Shown: piece by piece, positions 16,829-23,643 of the stretch
Layout: the number at the start of each line of letters is the position of its first letter
Numbering within the stretch: the first letter of the stretch is position 1
Origin: Pseudomonas lini
GTDB taxonomy: Bacteria > Pseudomonadota > Gammaproteobacteria > Pseudomonadales > Pseudomonadaceae
Length of the DNA: 64,000 nucleotides
Assembly (NCBI RefSeq): GCF_001042905.1
Contig: NZ_JYLB01000011.1
Location: 1-64,000 of the forward strand
Direction of reading: 5' to 3'
The notes under the pieces: model-generated
Databases searched by the model: none
What the model was told of the DNA's origin: nothing
What the model saw: only the letters and a program-made list of their open reading frames with translations
Program-made: the position numbers and the translations under genes

Positions 16829-17044
16829 ATGACTGATCATCACACCTACAAAAAAGTCGAGCTGGTTGGCTCATCCACCACCAGCATTGAAGATGCGATC
16901 AACAACGCCCTGGCCGAAGCCAACAAAAGCCTCAAGTACATGGAATGGTTTGAAGTGACCGAAACCCGTGGGCACATCAAGGACGGCAAAGCGGCACACT
17001 TTCAGGTGACGCTCAAAGTCGGATTCCGGATTGCCAGTAGCTGA
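16829..17044 (+). CDS. Dodecin flavoprotein
   Basis: A 71-residue protein matching the dodecin family, small subunits that assemble into a hollow dodecamer storing flavins. YKKVELVGSS and SIEDAINNALAEANKSL, followed by MEWFEVTETRGHI, are the typical strand-helix-strand elements; the Trp in MEWFEV is the residue that stacks on flavin. TTAGGAGAA precedes the ATG at a good distance. It is monocistronic. Confidence 0.93.
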   Translation: MTDHHTYKKVELVGSSTTSIEDAINNALAEANKSLKYMEWFEVTETRGHIKDGKAAHFQVTLKVGFRIASS

Positions 17045-17174
17045 GCTTAAGCTAGTCTTCTGAACTTGCGCGCCGGCCGAATGCCATAGGGAATGGCAAA
17101 GCGCTACGTGGTGAGTGCGTCCGGTCGATAGCTGGATGCCCTCCCCCTATTGATCCGACCAGGGAGTGCAACCC

Positions 17175-17399
17175 ATGAAGAAGTTTATTTTGGCGATAGG
17201 TTTGTTGAGCCTTGCGGGAACAGCCTTTGCCCAGGGCAAGTCATGCGACGAGCTGAAAGCCGAAATCGCAGCGAAACTGGATGCCAAGGGCGTTTCCAAT
17301 TACACACTGGAGATCATCGACAAAGGCGCTGCTGCTGACGGAAAAGTCGTCGGCACCTGTGAAAAAGGCTCCAGGCAAATCGTCTACAAGCAGGGCTGA
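17175..17399 (+). CDS. DUF1161 periplasmic protein
   Basis: A 74-residue protein with a signal peptide (cleavage near AFA, residue 19) and the DUF1161 core: KSCDELKAEIAAKLDAKGV, YTLEII, VVGTCEKGSRQIVY. Two cysteines in the mature part could form a disulphide. A paralogue lies at 19306-19539. AGGGAG precedes the ATG at 17175. Function unknown. Confidence 0.88.
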   Translation: MKKFILAIGLLSLAGTAFAQGKSCDELKAEIAAKLDAKGVSNYTLEIIDKGAAADGKVVGTCEKGSRQIVYKQG

Positions 17400-17415
17400 C
17401 CGCCCTCGAAAATGA

Positions 17416-17446
17416 AAAAGCCGACGCAATGGCGTCGGCTTTTTTG
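17416..17446 (+). terminator. Intrinsic terminator after DUF1161 gene
   Basis: AAAAGCCGACGC, loop AATG, then GCGTCGGCTTTTTT: a strong symmetric hairpin with A- and T-runs on either side, able to act for the rightward DUF1161 gene and the convergent oxidoreductase gene. Confidence 0.93.
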
Positions 17447-17463
17447 TGGGTGCGGTTTGCGCT

Positions 17464-18465
17464 TCAGCCCTTCATGAGCTGCGCCAGCAACTCATAGGAG
17501 TGCAGGCGATCGGCATGTTCGTACAGGTCACAGGTAAAAATCAGCTCATCGGCCTGAGTCTGTTCGATCAGCACTTCCAGCTTGGCGCGGATTTTCTGCG
17601 GGCTGCCGACCATGGCCAAGCCCAGGAAATCACCGACCGCTTCTTTCTCATGGGGCAGCCACAGGCCTTCCATGGTCTTCACTGGCGGGCGTTGCACCAG
17701 GCTCTGGCCACGCATCAACGCGAGGATTCGCTGATAAACCGAAGTGGCCAGGTAGTCGGCTTGCTCATCGGTGTCTGCAGCCACCAGTGGCACGCCGAGC
17801 ATCACGTAAGGCTTATCCAATACCGCTGAAGGCTTGAAGTGGTTGCGGTAGACGCGAATTGCCTCATGCATGAAGCGCGGTGCGAAATGTGAGGCGAAGG
17901 CGTAGGGCAAACCGCGCTCACCGGCCAACTGCGCACTGAACAGGCTCGAACCCAATAACCAGATCGGAACGTTGGTGCCGGTACCCGGCATGGCAATGAT
18001 CCGCTGATCCGGCGTGCGTGGGCCGAGGTAGCGCATCAGTTCGGTCACGTCTTCCGGGAAGTCGTCGGCGCTGCCGGAGCGCTCACGACGCAAGGCGCGG
18101 GCGGTCATCTGATCGGAGCCGGGGGCGCGCCCCAGGCCCAGGTCGATCCGTCCCGGGTACAGACTTTCAAGGGTACCGAACTGTTCAGCGATCACCAGCG
18201 GCGCGTGGTTGGGCAGCATCACGCCACCCGAACCGACACGAATGGTCGAAGTGCCGCCAGCCAAATAGCCCAGCAGCACCGAGGTCGCCGAACTGGCGAT
18301 CCCGTCCATGTTGTGGTGTTCGGCAACCCAGAAGCGGTTGTAGCCGAATTTTTCGACGTGCTGCGCCAGGTCCAGGGAATTGTGCAGGGACTGGGCCGCA
18401 CTGCCGTTCTCCCGCACGGGCACCAGATCGAGGGTCGAGAACTTGATATCGGATAGTCGTTTCAT
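17464..18465 (-). CDS. Luciferase-like (LLM class) flavin-dependent oxidoreductase
   Basis: A 333-residue protein of the bacterial luciferase-like monooxygenase family, closest in style to E. coli YhbW. FWVAEHHNMDGIASSAT is the substrate/flavin pocket segment, and IRVGSGGVMLPNHAP and RIDLGLGRAPG are typical FMN-binding turns of the TIM barrel. It probably uses reduced FMN; no substrate can be named. Monocistronic; convergent with the DUF1161 gene across a shared terminator. Confidence 0.88.
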   Translation of the reverse strand: MKRLSDIKFSTLDLVPVRENGSAAQSLHNSLDLAQHVEKFGYNRFWVAEHHNMDGIASSATSVLLGYLAGGTSTIRVGSGGVMLPNHAPLVIAEQFGTLESLYPGRIDLGLGRAPGSDQMTARALRRERSGSADDFPEDVTELMRYLGPRTPDQRIIAMPGTGTNVPIWLLGSSLFSAQLAGERGLPYAFASHFAPRFMHEAIRVYRNHFKPSAVLDKPYVMLGVPLVAADTDEQADYLATSVYQRILALMRGQSLVQRPPVKTMEGLWLPHEKEAVGDFLGLAMVGSPQKIRAKLEVLIEQTQADELIFTCDLYEHADRLHSYELLAQLMKG

Positions 18466-18703
18466 AAACCTGCTTCTCCAATGGGTAAGCAGGTTTTTTC
18501 ACGAACGAAAACCTGCCGAGTCTATAAGCGTGTTCTATGCAATGAGGGCATATACCCGAGTTTCAATAGGAGAGACAAAATTCCTACACGATTAGCGGAT
18601 CAATCAGATGAGGTGAACTTTGGCTGACGGTCTATCCTCAGAACCCTGGTAACCGAAAACCACGAAGGCGCGACGTTTCGCGCCGGATCTTGAGGAGGCA
18701 GAC

Positions 18704-19135
18704 ATGGCTATCACAAAGAAAGCATCGGCTCATTGGGAAGGTGATCTGAAAACCGGTATCGGCTCGATTTCCACGGAAACCGGCGTCCTCAGAGAAGCGC
18801 CCTACGGCTTCAAGGCCCGTTTCGAAGGGGGTAAAGGCACCAATCCGGAAGAGCTGATCGGCGCGGCTCACGCGGGCTGTTTTTCCATGGCGTTTTCAAT
18901 GATTCTCGGCGAGGCCAACCTTAAGGCCGACAGTATCGATACCAATGCCGAAGTTACCCTGGACCAGGTAGACGGTGGCTTTGCAATCACAGCGGTAAAA
19001 CTGATTCTCAAGGCGAAAATCCCCGGGGCGACCCAAGCCCAATTCGAGGAACTGAGCAACAAAGCCAAAGAAGGCTGCCCGGTCTCCAAAGTGTTGAATG
19101 CGAAAATCAGCCTGGATGCGACGTTGGTCAGCTGA
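18704..19135 (+). CDS. osmC: OsmC-type organic hydroperoxide peroxidase
   Basis: A 143-residue OsmC-family peroxiredoxin, which reduces organic hydroperoxides through two thiols. The catalytic cysteines are Cys59 (AAHAGCFSMAF) and Cys125 (EGCPVSKVL), the same numbering as E. coli OsmC. TGAGGAGG gives a strong ribosome site. CTATCCT about 70 bases upstream of the ATG resembles a sigmaS -10 box, fitting the stress role of OsmC, but this is suggestive only. Confidence 0.93.
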   Translation: MAITKKASAHWEGDLKTGIGSISTETGVLREAPYGFKARFEGGKGTNPEELIGAAHAGCFSMAFSMILGEANLKADSIDTNAEVTLDQVDGGFAITAVKLILKAKIPGATQAQFEELSNKAKEGCPVSKVLNAKISLDATLVS

Positions 19136-19159
19136 TAATGGGTTGATACGTTAGCGGGT

Positions 19160-19209
19160 AAAAGATCGCAGCCTTCGCGGGCTCCCTTCCGCAGGTTGCG
19201 GTCTTTTTT
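19160..19209 (+). terminator. Imperfect terminator after osmC
   Basis: AAAAGATCGCAGCC (19160-19173) pairs with GGTTGCGGTCTTTT around a C-rich loop, with a run of six T at the end. One bulge makes the stem imperfect. Confidence 0.6.
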
Positions 19210-19305
19210 GCCCTGGAACATAACCTGACAGACAAAATTGTGGTCGAATAAATGACAGCAGCTTCAGCGCATCACCCTGCGCGCTGCCTTAAGGGAGCTT
19301 CAACC

Positions 19306-19539
19306 ATGAAACGTTTTGCCTTGGCGGTTATCTGTTGCACGCTGGCCACATCGGCCCTCGCGGCACCGAAATCCTGTGAGGAACTCAAGGCCGAGATCGA
19401 AGCCAAGATCCAGGCCAATAACGTCTCGTCCTACACCCTGGAAATCGTCACCAATGACGAAGTGCACGATCAGAACATGGTCGTCGGCTCATGCGAAGGC
19501 GGCACCAAGAAAATCATCTACCAAAAAAATGACCGTTAA
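19306..19539 (+). CDS. DUF1161 periplasmic protein, second copy
   Basis: A 77-residue protein with signal peptide (cleavage near LAA, residue 20) and the DUF1161 core KSCEELKAEIEAKIQANNV, YTLEIV, VVGSCEGGTKKIIY. It is clearly paralogous to 17175-17399, with both cysteines conserved. The ATG at 19306 follows AAGGGAG; the longer frame to 19252 lacks support. It converges on the lipoprotein gene at 19546, seven bases away, with no terminator between. Confidence 0.87.
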   Translation: MKRFALAVICCTLATSALAAPKSCEELKAEIEAKIQANNVSSYTLEIVTNDEVHDQNMVVGSCEGGTKKIIYQKNDR

Positions 19540-19545
19540 TTCGTC

Positions 19546-19965
19546 TCACATGACGCAGTTGGTCAGTCGATCCTCGGCAACAATCTCCCGCTTGGCGTTG
19601 TACAGCCGGGCGCTGGGGGTGAACGCTATGGAACGCGCTTCCAGCAGGTAACGCTGGCCGGCCTCGAAATGGTCGTAGTTGATGGTCAAGTAGCACAGCC
19701 GCTCCAGCGGAGCGTTCATCAAGCCCGAGCCACCACCAAGCACTTCAAAATCGAAACGTACTCTCAGTTCATGGCTTCCCGGGGTGACCTGGAAGTAACG
19801 CCCGTCGCTCAGCCGCTGGTTGTCCAGCCGTTCGGCCATCAGTAGTTTCCCGCCGGGGCTCGGCGTAGCGAAGTCGACCCAGGCCATCTGCGGATCGACC
19901 GCCGGCAACGGACTCGTGCAACCGACAAAGGCGCCTGCAGCGAGCAACAGCAACAACCTGCGCAT
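19546..19965 (-). CDS. Lipoprotein, paralogue of the neighbouring upstream gene
   Basis: A 139-residue protein with a lipoprotein signal peptide (lipobox FVGC, Cys16). The mature part shares a pattern with the upstream gene: AWVDF, GRYFQVTPGSHELRVRF, AGQRYLLEA, and ARLYN near the end, suggesting a beta-rich fold. The two genes form a tandem pair 40 bases apart and may be cotranscribed. Cellular role unknown. Confidence 0.8.
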   Translation of the reverse strand: MRRLLLLLAAGAFVGCTSPLPAVDPQMAWVDFATPSPGGKLLMAERLDNQRLSDGRYFQVTPGSHELRVRFDFEVLGGGSGLMNAPLERLCYLTINYDHFEAGQRYLLEARSIAFTPSARLYNAKREIVAEDRLTNCVM

Positions 19966-20005
19966 GATGAATTTCCCAAGGACTGATCATTCAGCATAGC
20001 GTCGA

Positions 20006-20422
20006 TCAAGTACGTTGGCAGCCTGCCGGTGTGCCCTGCCCAATCACTTTTCGCTGTTGATCATAGAGCTTCGCCCACGGCCGAAAGCCGATATAGCCCG
20101 CTTGCAGCTGATATCGCTGACCGGCGTTGAAGTCCTTGAATTTCACATTCAGCTGGCAGTCGCGCCACAGCGGCTCGGCGTCGGGGCCAATGTTGGTCGG
20201 CTGGACTGCGAACAAGTAGCGAACCGTCAGCTCATGACTGCCCGGCTGTACCTCGAAGTAGCGCTTATCGATGGAAGCCTTGTCATCGACTTCCACCGCT
20301 TGCAGCGCGGTGTCTTCCTGCCGTGAATCCAGATCGATCCATGCCTGCGAAGGATCAGGGGTGGGCAGTCCAGCACAACCGGCCAGCATCAGCAGGCCTC
20401 CCGTCAGCATCAACTTGCGCAT
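20006..20422 (-). CDS. Lipoprotein, first of a tandem paralogous pair
   Basis: A 138-residue lipoprotein (lipobox LAGC, Cys16). Segments AWIDLD, KRYFEVQPGSHELTVRY, AGQRYQLQAGYIGFRPWAKLYD align with the downstream paralogue. The ATG at 20422 places the signal peptide at the N-terminus; a longer frame to 20578 would bury it. It is divergent from a lipoprotein metallopeptidase gene 58 bases away. Function unknown. Confidence 0.8.
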   Translation of the reverse strand: MRKLMLTGGLLMLAGCAGLPTPDPSQAWIDLDSRQEDTALQAVEVDDKASIDKRYFEVQPGSHELTVRYLFAVQPTNIGPDAEPLWRDCQLNVKFKDFNAGQRYQLQAGYIGFRPWAKLYDQQRKVIGQGTPAGCQRT

Positions 20423-20480
20423 AGCGGAGCTCCAATAGGCGGGATAGTCTTGCGGGCAGACTTTCCAGGGATGATTCATT

Positions 20481-21572
20481 TTGATCAGGCCGCGTCCAAG
20501 CCTTGGGTTACTTGATCGCGTTTTACGCATTTTGTTTCCGGGGATGCTTCTTTTGTTATTTAACGGCTGCACCAGCATCAGCTATTACGGCCAATTGGCC
20601 AGTGGTCAGCTGCACTTGCTGCGGGCACGGGAGCCGGTTTCCAGTGTGATTGCCGATCCCGGTCGCGATCAGCAACTGCGCGCGCATTTGGCCCAATCAC
20701 AAAAGGCCCGGACATTCGCCAGCCAACGTCTGCACCTGCCGGACAACCAGAGCTACCGCCTGTACGCCGACATCGGCCGACCGTTTGTAGTCTGGAACGT
20801 CTTTGCCACGCCGGAGTTTTCGCTGAAGCCGCAGAACCATTGTTTCCCCATCGCTGGCTGCGTCGCCTATCGCGGGTATTACAGCCAGAGCGCTGCCCGC
20901 GGTGAGGCCGCGTTGCAACGATTGCAAGGTATGGACGTGTCGATTGGCGGCGTCGAGGCCTATTCGACGCTCGGTTGGTTCAACGACCCGATCATGAGCT
21001 CGATGATGGGTTGGGGCGACGAACGGTTGGCCACGCTGATTTTCCACGAACTCGCCCATCAACGTTTTTATGTGAAAGACGACACCGAGTTCAACGAGTC
21101 CTTCGCCACCTTCGTCGAGCAGGAAGGCACTCGCCAATGGCGCGCATTCCGAGGCATGCCGCCGGACAACGGAGCTTTGGAGCAGCAACGCGACCAGTTC
21201 ATCCAATTGATTCTGGACGCCCGCAAGAGGCTGGAACGGCTTTACGCCCTGCCGCTGCCTGCCGGGCAAATGCGCGAGCGAAAAGCGGCAGAGTTCGAAC
21301 AATTGCGCCGTGAGTACCGGACGTTACGCGACAGCCAATGGGCCGGGAACAAACGCTACGATGCCTGGATCAACACCCCGATGAACAATGCTCGACTGCT
21401 CCCGTTTGGTTTGTATGACCAGTGGGTGCCGGCGTTTGCCGTGCTGTTCGGGCAGGTCGATGGGGATTGGGTGAGGTTTTATGCGGCGGTGGAGAAATTG
21501 GGCGCGTTACCGGTTGAGGAGCGTAAGGTGGCGTTGAAGGTGTTGGCGGGATCAAAGAGCCCCGGCGGCTGA
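20481..21572 (+). CDS. Putative lipoprotein aminopeptidase (COG4324/PF10023-like)
   Basis: A 363-residue protein with a lipoprotein-type N-terminus (LLLLFNGC) and a zinc-peptidase HELAH at about residue 189, with a second Glu in NESFATFVEQEG that could be the third ligand. This layout matches the predicted aminopeptidase family of Gram-negative bacteria. The start is uncertain: TTG at 20481 gives a 30-residue signal with basic N-region, whereas ATG at 20544 gives a very short one. The peptide substrate is unknown. Followed by a REP doublet. Confidence 0.78.
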   Translation: MIRPRPSLGLLDRVLRILFPGMLLLLFNGCTSISYYGQLASGQLHLLRAREPVSSVIADPGRDQQLRAHLAQSQKARTFASQRLHLPDNQSYRLYADIGRPFVVWNVFATPEFSLKPQNHCFPIAGCVAYRGYYSQSAARGEAALQRLQGMDVSIGGVEAYSTLGWFNDPIMSSMMGWGDERLATLIFHELAHQRFYVKDDTEFNESFATFVEQEGTRQWRAFRGMPPDNGALEQQRDQFIQLILDARKRLERLYALPLPAGQMRERKAAEFEQLRREYRTLRDSQWAGNKRYDAWINTPMNNARLLPFGLYDQWVPAFAVLFGQVDGDWVRFYAAVEKLGALPVEERKVALKVLAGSKSPGG

Positions 21573-21580
21573 GCGGGCCT

Positions 21581-21650
21581 CTTCGCGGGCAAGCCTCGCT
21601 CCTACAGGGGCCTTCGATCATCTGTAGGAGCGAGGCTTGCCCGCGAAGGC
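21581..21650. repeat. REP doublet (inverted pair), left of the RAYT gene
   Basis: Two inverted copies of the fluorescens-group REP unit: CTTCGCGGGCAAGCCTCGCT continuing to 21606, and its complement from TGTAGGAGCGAGGCTTGCCC (starting 21623) to 21650. It lies 11 bases past the stop of the transposase gene and 9 bases past the metallopeptidase gene. A near-identical doublet flanks the other side of the transposase at 22215-22293. Confidence 0.92.
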
Positions 21651-21661
21651 GTCTTTGAATG

Positions 21662-22120
21662 TCACAACCAAATTGCATCCCACAACGGATAATCCCCAAT
21701 CTTCCCCACCAGCCCCGCTCGCAACGGATTGGCGACGATATATCGAGCAACTGCCTGCAAGTCTTCTTCCTTGCGAATGGCGCGATCATGATAGCCATGC
21801 TGCCAAACCGGACCTTGACGTCGAATCGAGCGATTGACTGTCACCGCAACCCGGGATTTGGTACGGGCCATCAATGTGGATAGTTGAGTGTTCTTTAACT
21901 CAATCAGCCAATGAAAATGATCGGGCATTACAACCCAGGCTAACGATGTTGCAAACTCTTCTCGCTCAGCCGTCCGAAAAGCATCGACCACCAGACGCCC
22001 ATTCTTGAAGTTGCCAAACAACGGTTCTCGATTCAATACCACCGCAGTCAGCAGGTAAATCTGCCCTGCCTCCGAATATCGCCCGGTACGTAATCGATGA
22101 GCATGTTTTAGCTCCGGCAT
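21662..22120 (-). CDS. REP-associated tyrosine transposase (RAYT)
   Basis: A 152-residue single-domain Y1/HUH nuclease of the RAYT (TnpA-REP, IS200/IS605-related) family. The HUH metal motif is HFH at 68-70 (VVMPDHFHWLIE), and the likely nucleophile is Tyr110 (WQHGYHDRAIR). The VARYIVANPLRAGLV segment is typical of the family's C-terminus. RAYTs nick REP sequences and are thought to drive their dispersal; they are usually single-copy and vertically inherited. REP doublets sit on both sides at 11 and 95 bases, so nuclease and probable substrate form one unit. Confidence 0.93.
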   Translation of the reverse strand: MPELKHAHRLRTGRYSEAGQIYLLTAVVLNREPLFGNFKNGRLVVDAFRTAEREEFATSLAWVVMPDHFHWLIELKNTQLSTLMARTKSRVAVTVNRSIRRQGPVWQHGYHDRAIRKEEDLQAVARYIVANPLRAGLVGKIGDYPLWDAIWL

Positions 22121-22214
22121 CGATGATCCTCCTTGATCGTGGCCTCAGTCTTTGAGGCTAGGACGATTAGAAGGGATTGGTATGAGAACAGTTGCTCAGG
22201 ATGTGTCTGGGGAC

Positions 22215-22293
22215 GCCTTCGCGGGCAAGCCTCGCTCCTACAGGGGCCAGGGACCTTCGATCATCTGTAGGAGCGAGGCTTGCCCGCGAAGGC
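22215..22293. repeat. REP doublet (inverted pair), right of the RAYT gene
   Basis: The left arm (22215-22242) and right arm (22266-22293) are perfect 28-base complements, identical in core to the arms at 21581-21650. The inter-arm loop is seven bases longer than in that doublet. It also lies 8 bases from the end of the HAD-phosphatase gene. Confidence 0.92.
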
Positions 22294-22300
22294 AATTCAA

Positions 22301-22951
22301 CTAACGCTGCAAAAATGCCTGATGCATCTCCTCCAGCGTTTCAAAGTGATACGCCGGTGCTTCGGCGCTCAACTCTTCCCGGCTGCCAAACCCGTATCCC
22401 ACCGCTGCCGCATCCAGCCCATTGCTGCGAGCGCCGATCAGATCGTGTTTACGGTCACCGATCATCAGCGTATTGGCCGGGTCCAGGCCTTCTTCGCTCA
22501 TCAAGTGCGCAATCAGCTCGACCTTGTTGGTCCGCGTACCATCCAGCTCGCTGCCGTAAATCACTTTGAAATGCCTGGCGAAGTCGAAGTGACGGGCGAT
22601 TTCCCGGGCGAAAACCCACGGCTTGGAAGTCGCGATGTACAGCTGTCGCCCTTGCCCACCGAGGGTTTCCAGCAATGGCATGACGCCATCGAACACGCGA
22701 TTTTCATACAGGCCGGTGACTTTGAAACGCTCGCGATAGAAGTTCACCGCTTCCCACGCCTTGGGCTCGTCGAAGTCGTAGAACTGCATGAACGCCTGCA
22801 ACAACGGTGGGCCGATGAAGTGCTCGAGCCTGGTCAGGTCCGGTTCATCGATGCCCAGTTTGCTCAGGGCGAACTGGATGGAACGGGTGATGCCTTCGCG
22901 CGGGTCAGTCAGCGTGCCATCGAGGTCGAACAGTACGGTTTGATAATGCAT
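22301..22951 (-). CDS. HAD-family phosphatase (phosphoglycolate phosphatase-like)
   Basis: A 216-residue HAD hydrolase. Motif I is FDLDGTLTD with nucleophile Asp9 and Asp11; motif II lies in IATSKPW; motif III/IV is NTLMIGDRKHDLIGA. The helical cap (about 20-85) puts it in the Gph/PpaX subgroup, enzymes that dephosphorylate phosphoglycolate and similar small metabolites; the actual substrate is open. It is separated from the gamma-carbonic anhydrase gene by 45 bases on the same strand. Confidence 0.87.
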   Translation of the reverse strand: MHYQTVLFDLDGTLTDPREGITRSIQFALSKLGIDEPDLTRLEHFIGPPLLQAFMQFYDFDEPKAWEAVNFYRERFKVTGLYENRVFDGVMPLLETLGGQGRQLYIATSKPWVFAREIARHFDFARHFKVIYGSELDGTRTNKVELIAHLMSEEGLDPANTLMIGDRKHDLIGARSNGLDAAAVGYGFGSREELSAEAPAYHFETLEEMHQAFLQR

Positions 22952-22996
22952 GAAAATTCCTGAGCAATAGCGAGACGCTTTTCGTTATGAAAAGGC

Positions 22997-23542
22997 TTAG
23001 AGCTGGTCGTAGCCTTCGGCCAGATGCAGATCCTTGAGCTTCACGTAGTTCGCCGCGCTATAGGTGAAAAAGGCTTTTTCCTTGTCAGTCAGCGGACGGA
23101 TCTGTTTCACCGGGCTACCGACGTAGAGGAATCCGCTTTCCAGGCGCTTGCCCGGGGGTACCAGGCTGCCAGCGCCGATGATCACATCGTCCTCGACCAC
23201 CGCACCGTCCATGACGATGCTGCCCATGCCGATCAGAATCCGGCTGCCCACGGCGCAACCATGAAGCATGACTTTATGCGCGATGGTCACATCGTCACCG
23301 ATCAGCAGCGGGAAGCCATCGGGGTTGAAGGGTCCGGCGTGGGTAATGTGCAACACGCAGCCGTCCTGCACGCTGGTGCGTGCACCGATTCGGATGCGAT
23401 GCATGTCGCCGCGGATCACTGTCAGCGGCCAGACGGAGCTGTCTTCGCCGATTTCGACGTCGCCGATCACCACTGCCGAGCCGTCGACAAAGGCGCCTTT
23501 GCTCAACAGCGGCGTGTGGTTCTGATACTTGCGGAGGGTCAC
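22997..23542 (-). CDS. Gamma-carbonic anhydrase family hexapeptide protein
   Basis: A 181-residue left-handed beta-helix protein with hexapeptide repeats throughout, of the YrdA/PaaY/CaiE-like gamma-carbonic anhydrase group. Candidate zinc ligands are His65 (CVLHI), His89 and His94 (TIAHKVMLHGC), the last two with the typical five-residue spacing, and RGD at 44-46 is conserved. The GTG at 23542 is chosen because the family core begins right after it; the frame runs on to 23641. Many relatives bind zinc yet show weak or no anhydrase activity. Confidence 0.85.
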   Translation of the reverse strand: MTLRKYQNHTPLLSKGAFVDGSAVVIGDVEIGEDSSVWPLTVIRGDMHRIRIGARTSVQDGCVLHITHAGPFNPDGFPLLIGDDVTIAHKVMLHGCAVGSRILIGMGSIVMDGAVVEDDVIIGAGSLVPPGKRLESGFLYVGSPVKQIRPLTDKEKAFFTYSAANYVKLKDLHLAEGYDQL

Positions 23543-23643
23543 GATAGGCTCTCTCTCTTTTGCTGATAGCTGCGGTGAGCGTCGATTGTAATTAAGATGG
23601 GGCCATGTTTCTTCCCGCATGTTTTCCAGCCAAGGTGCCAACC

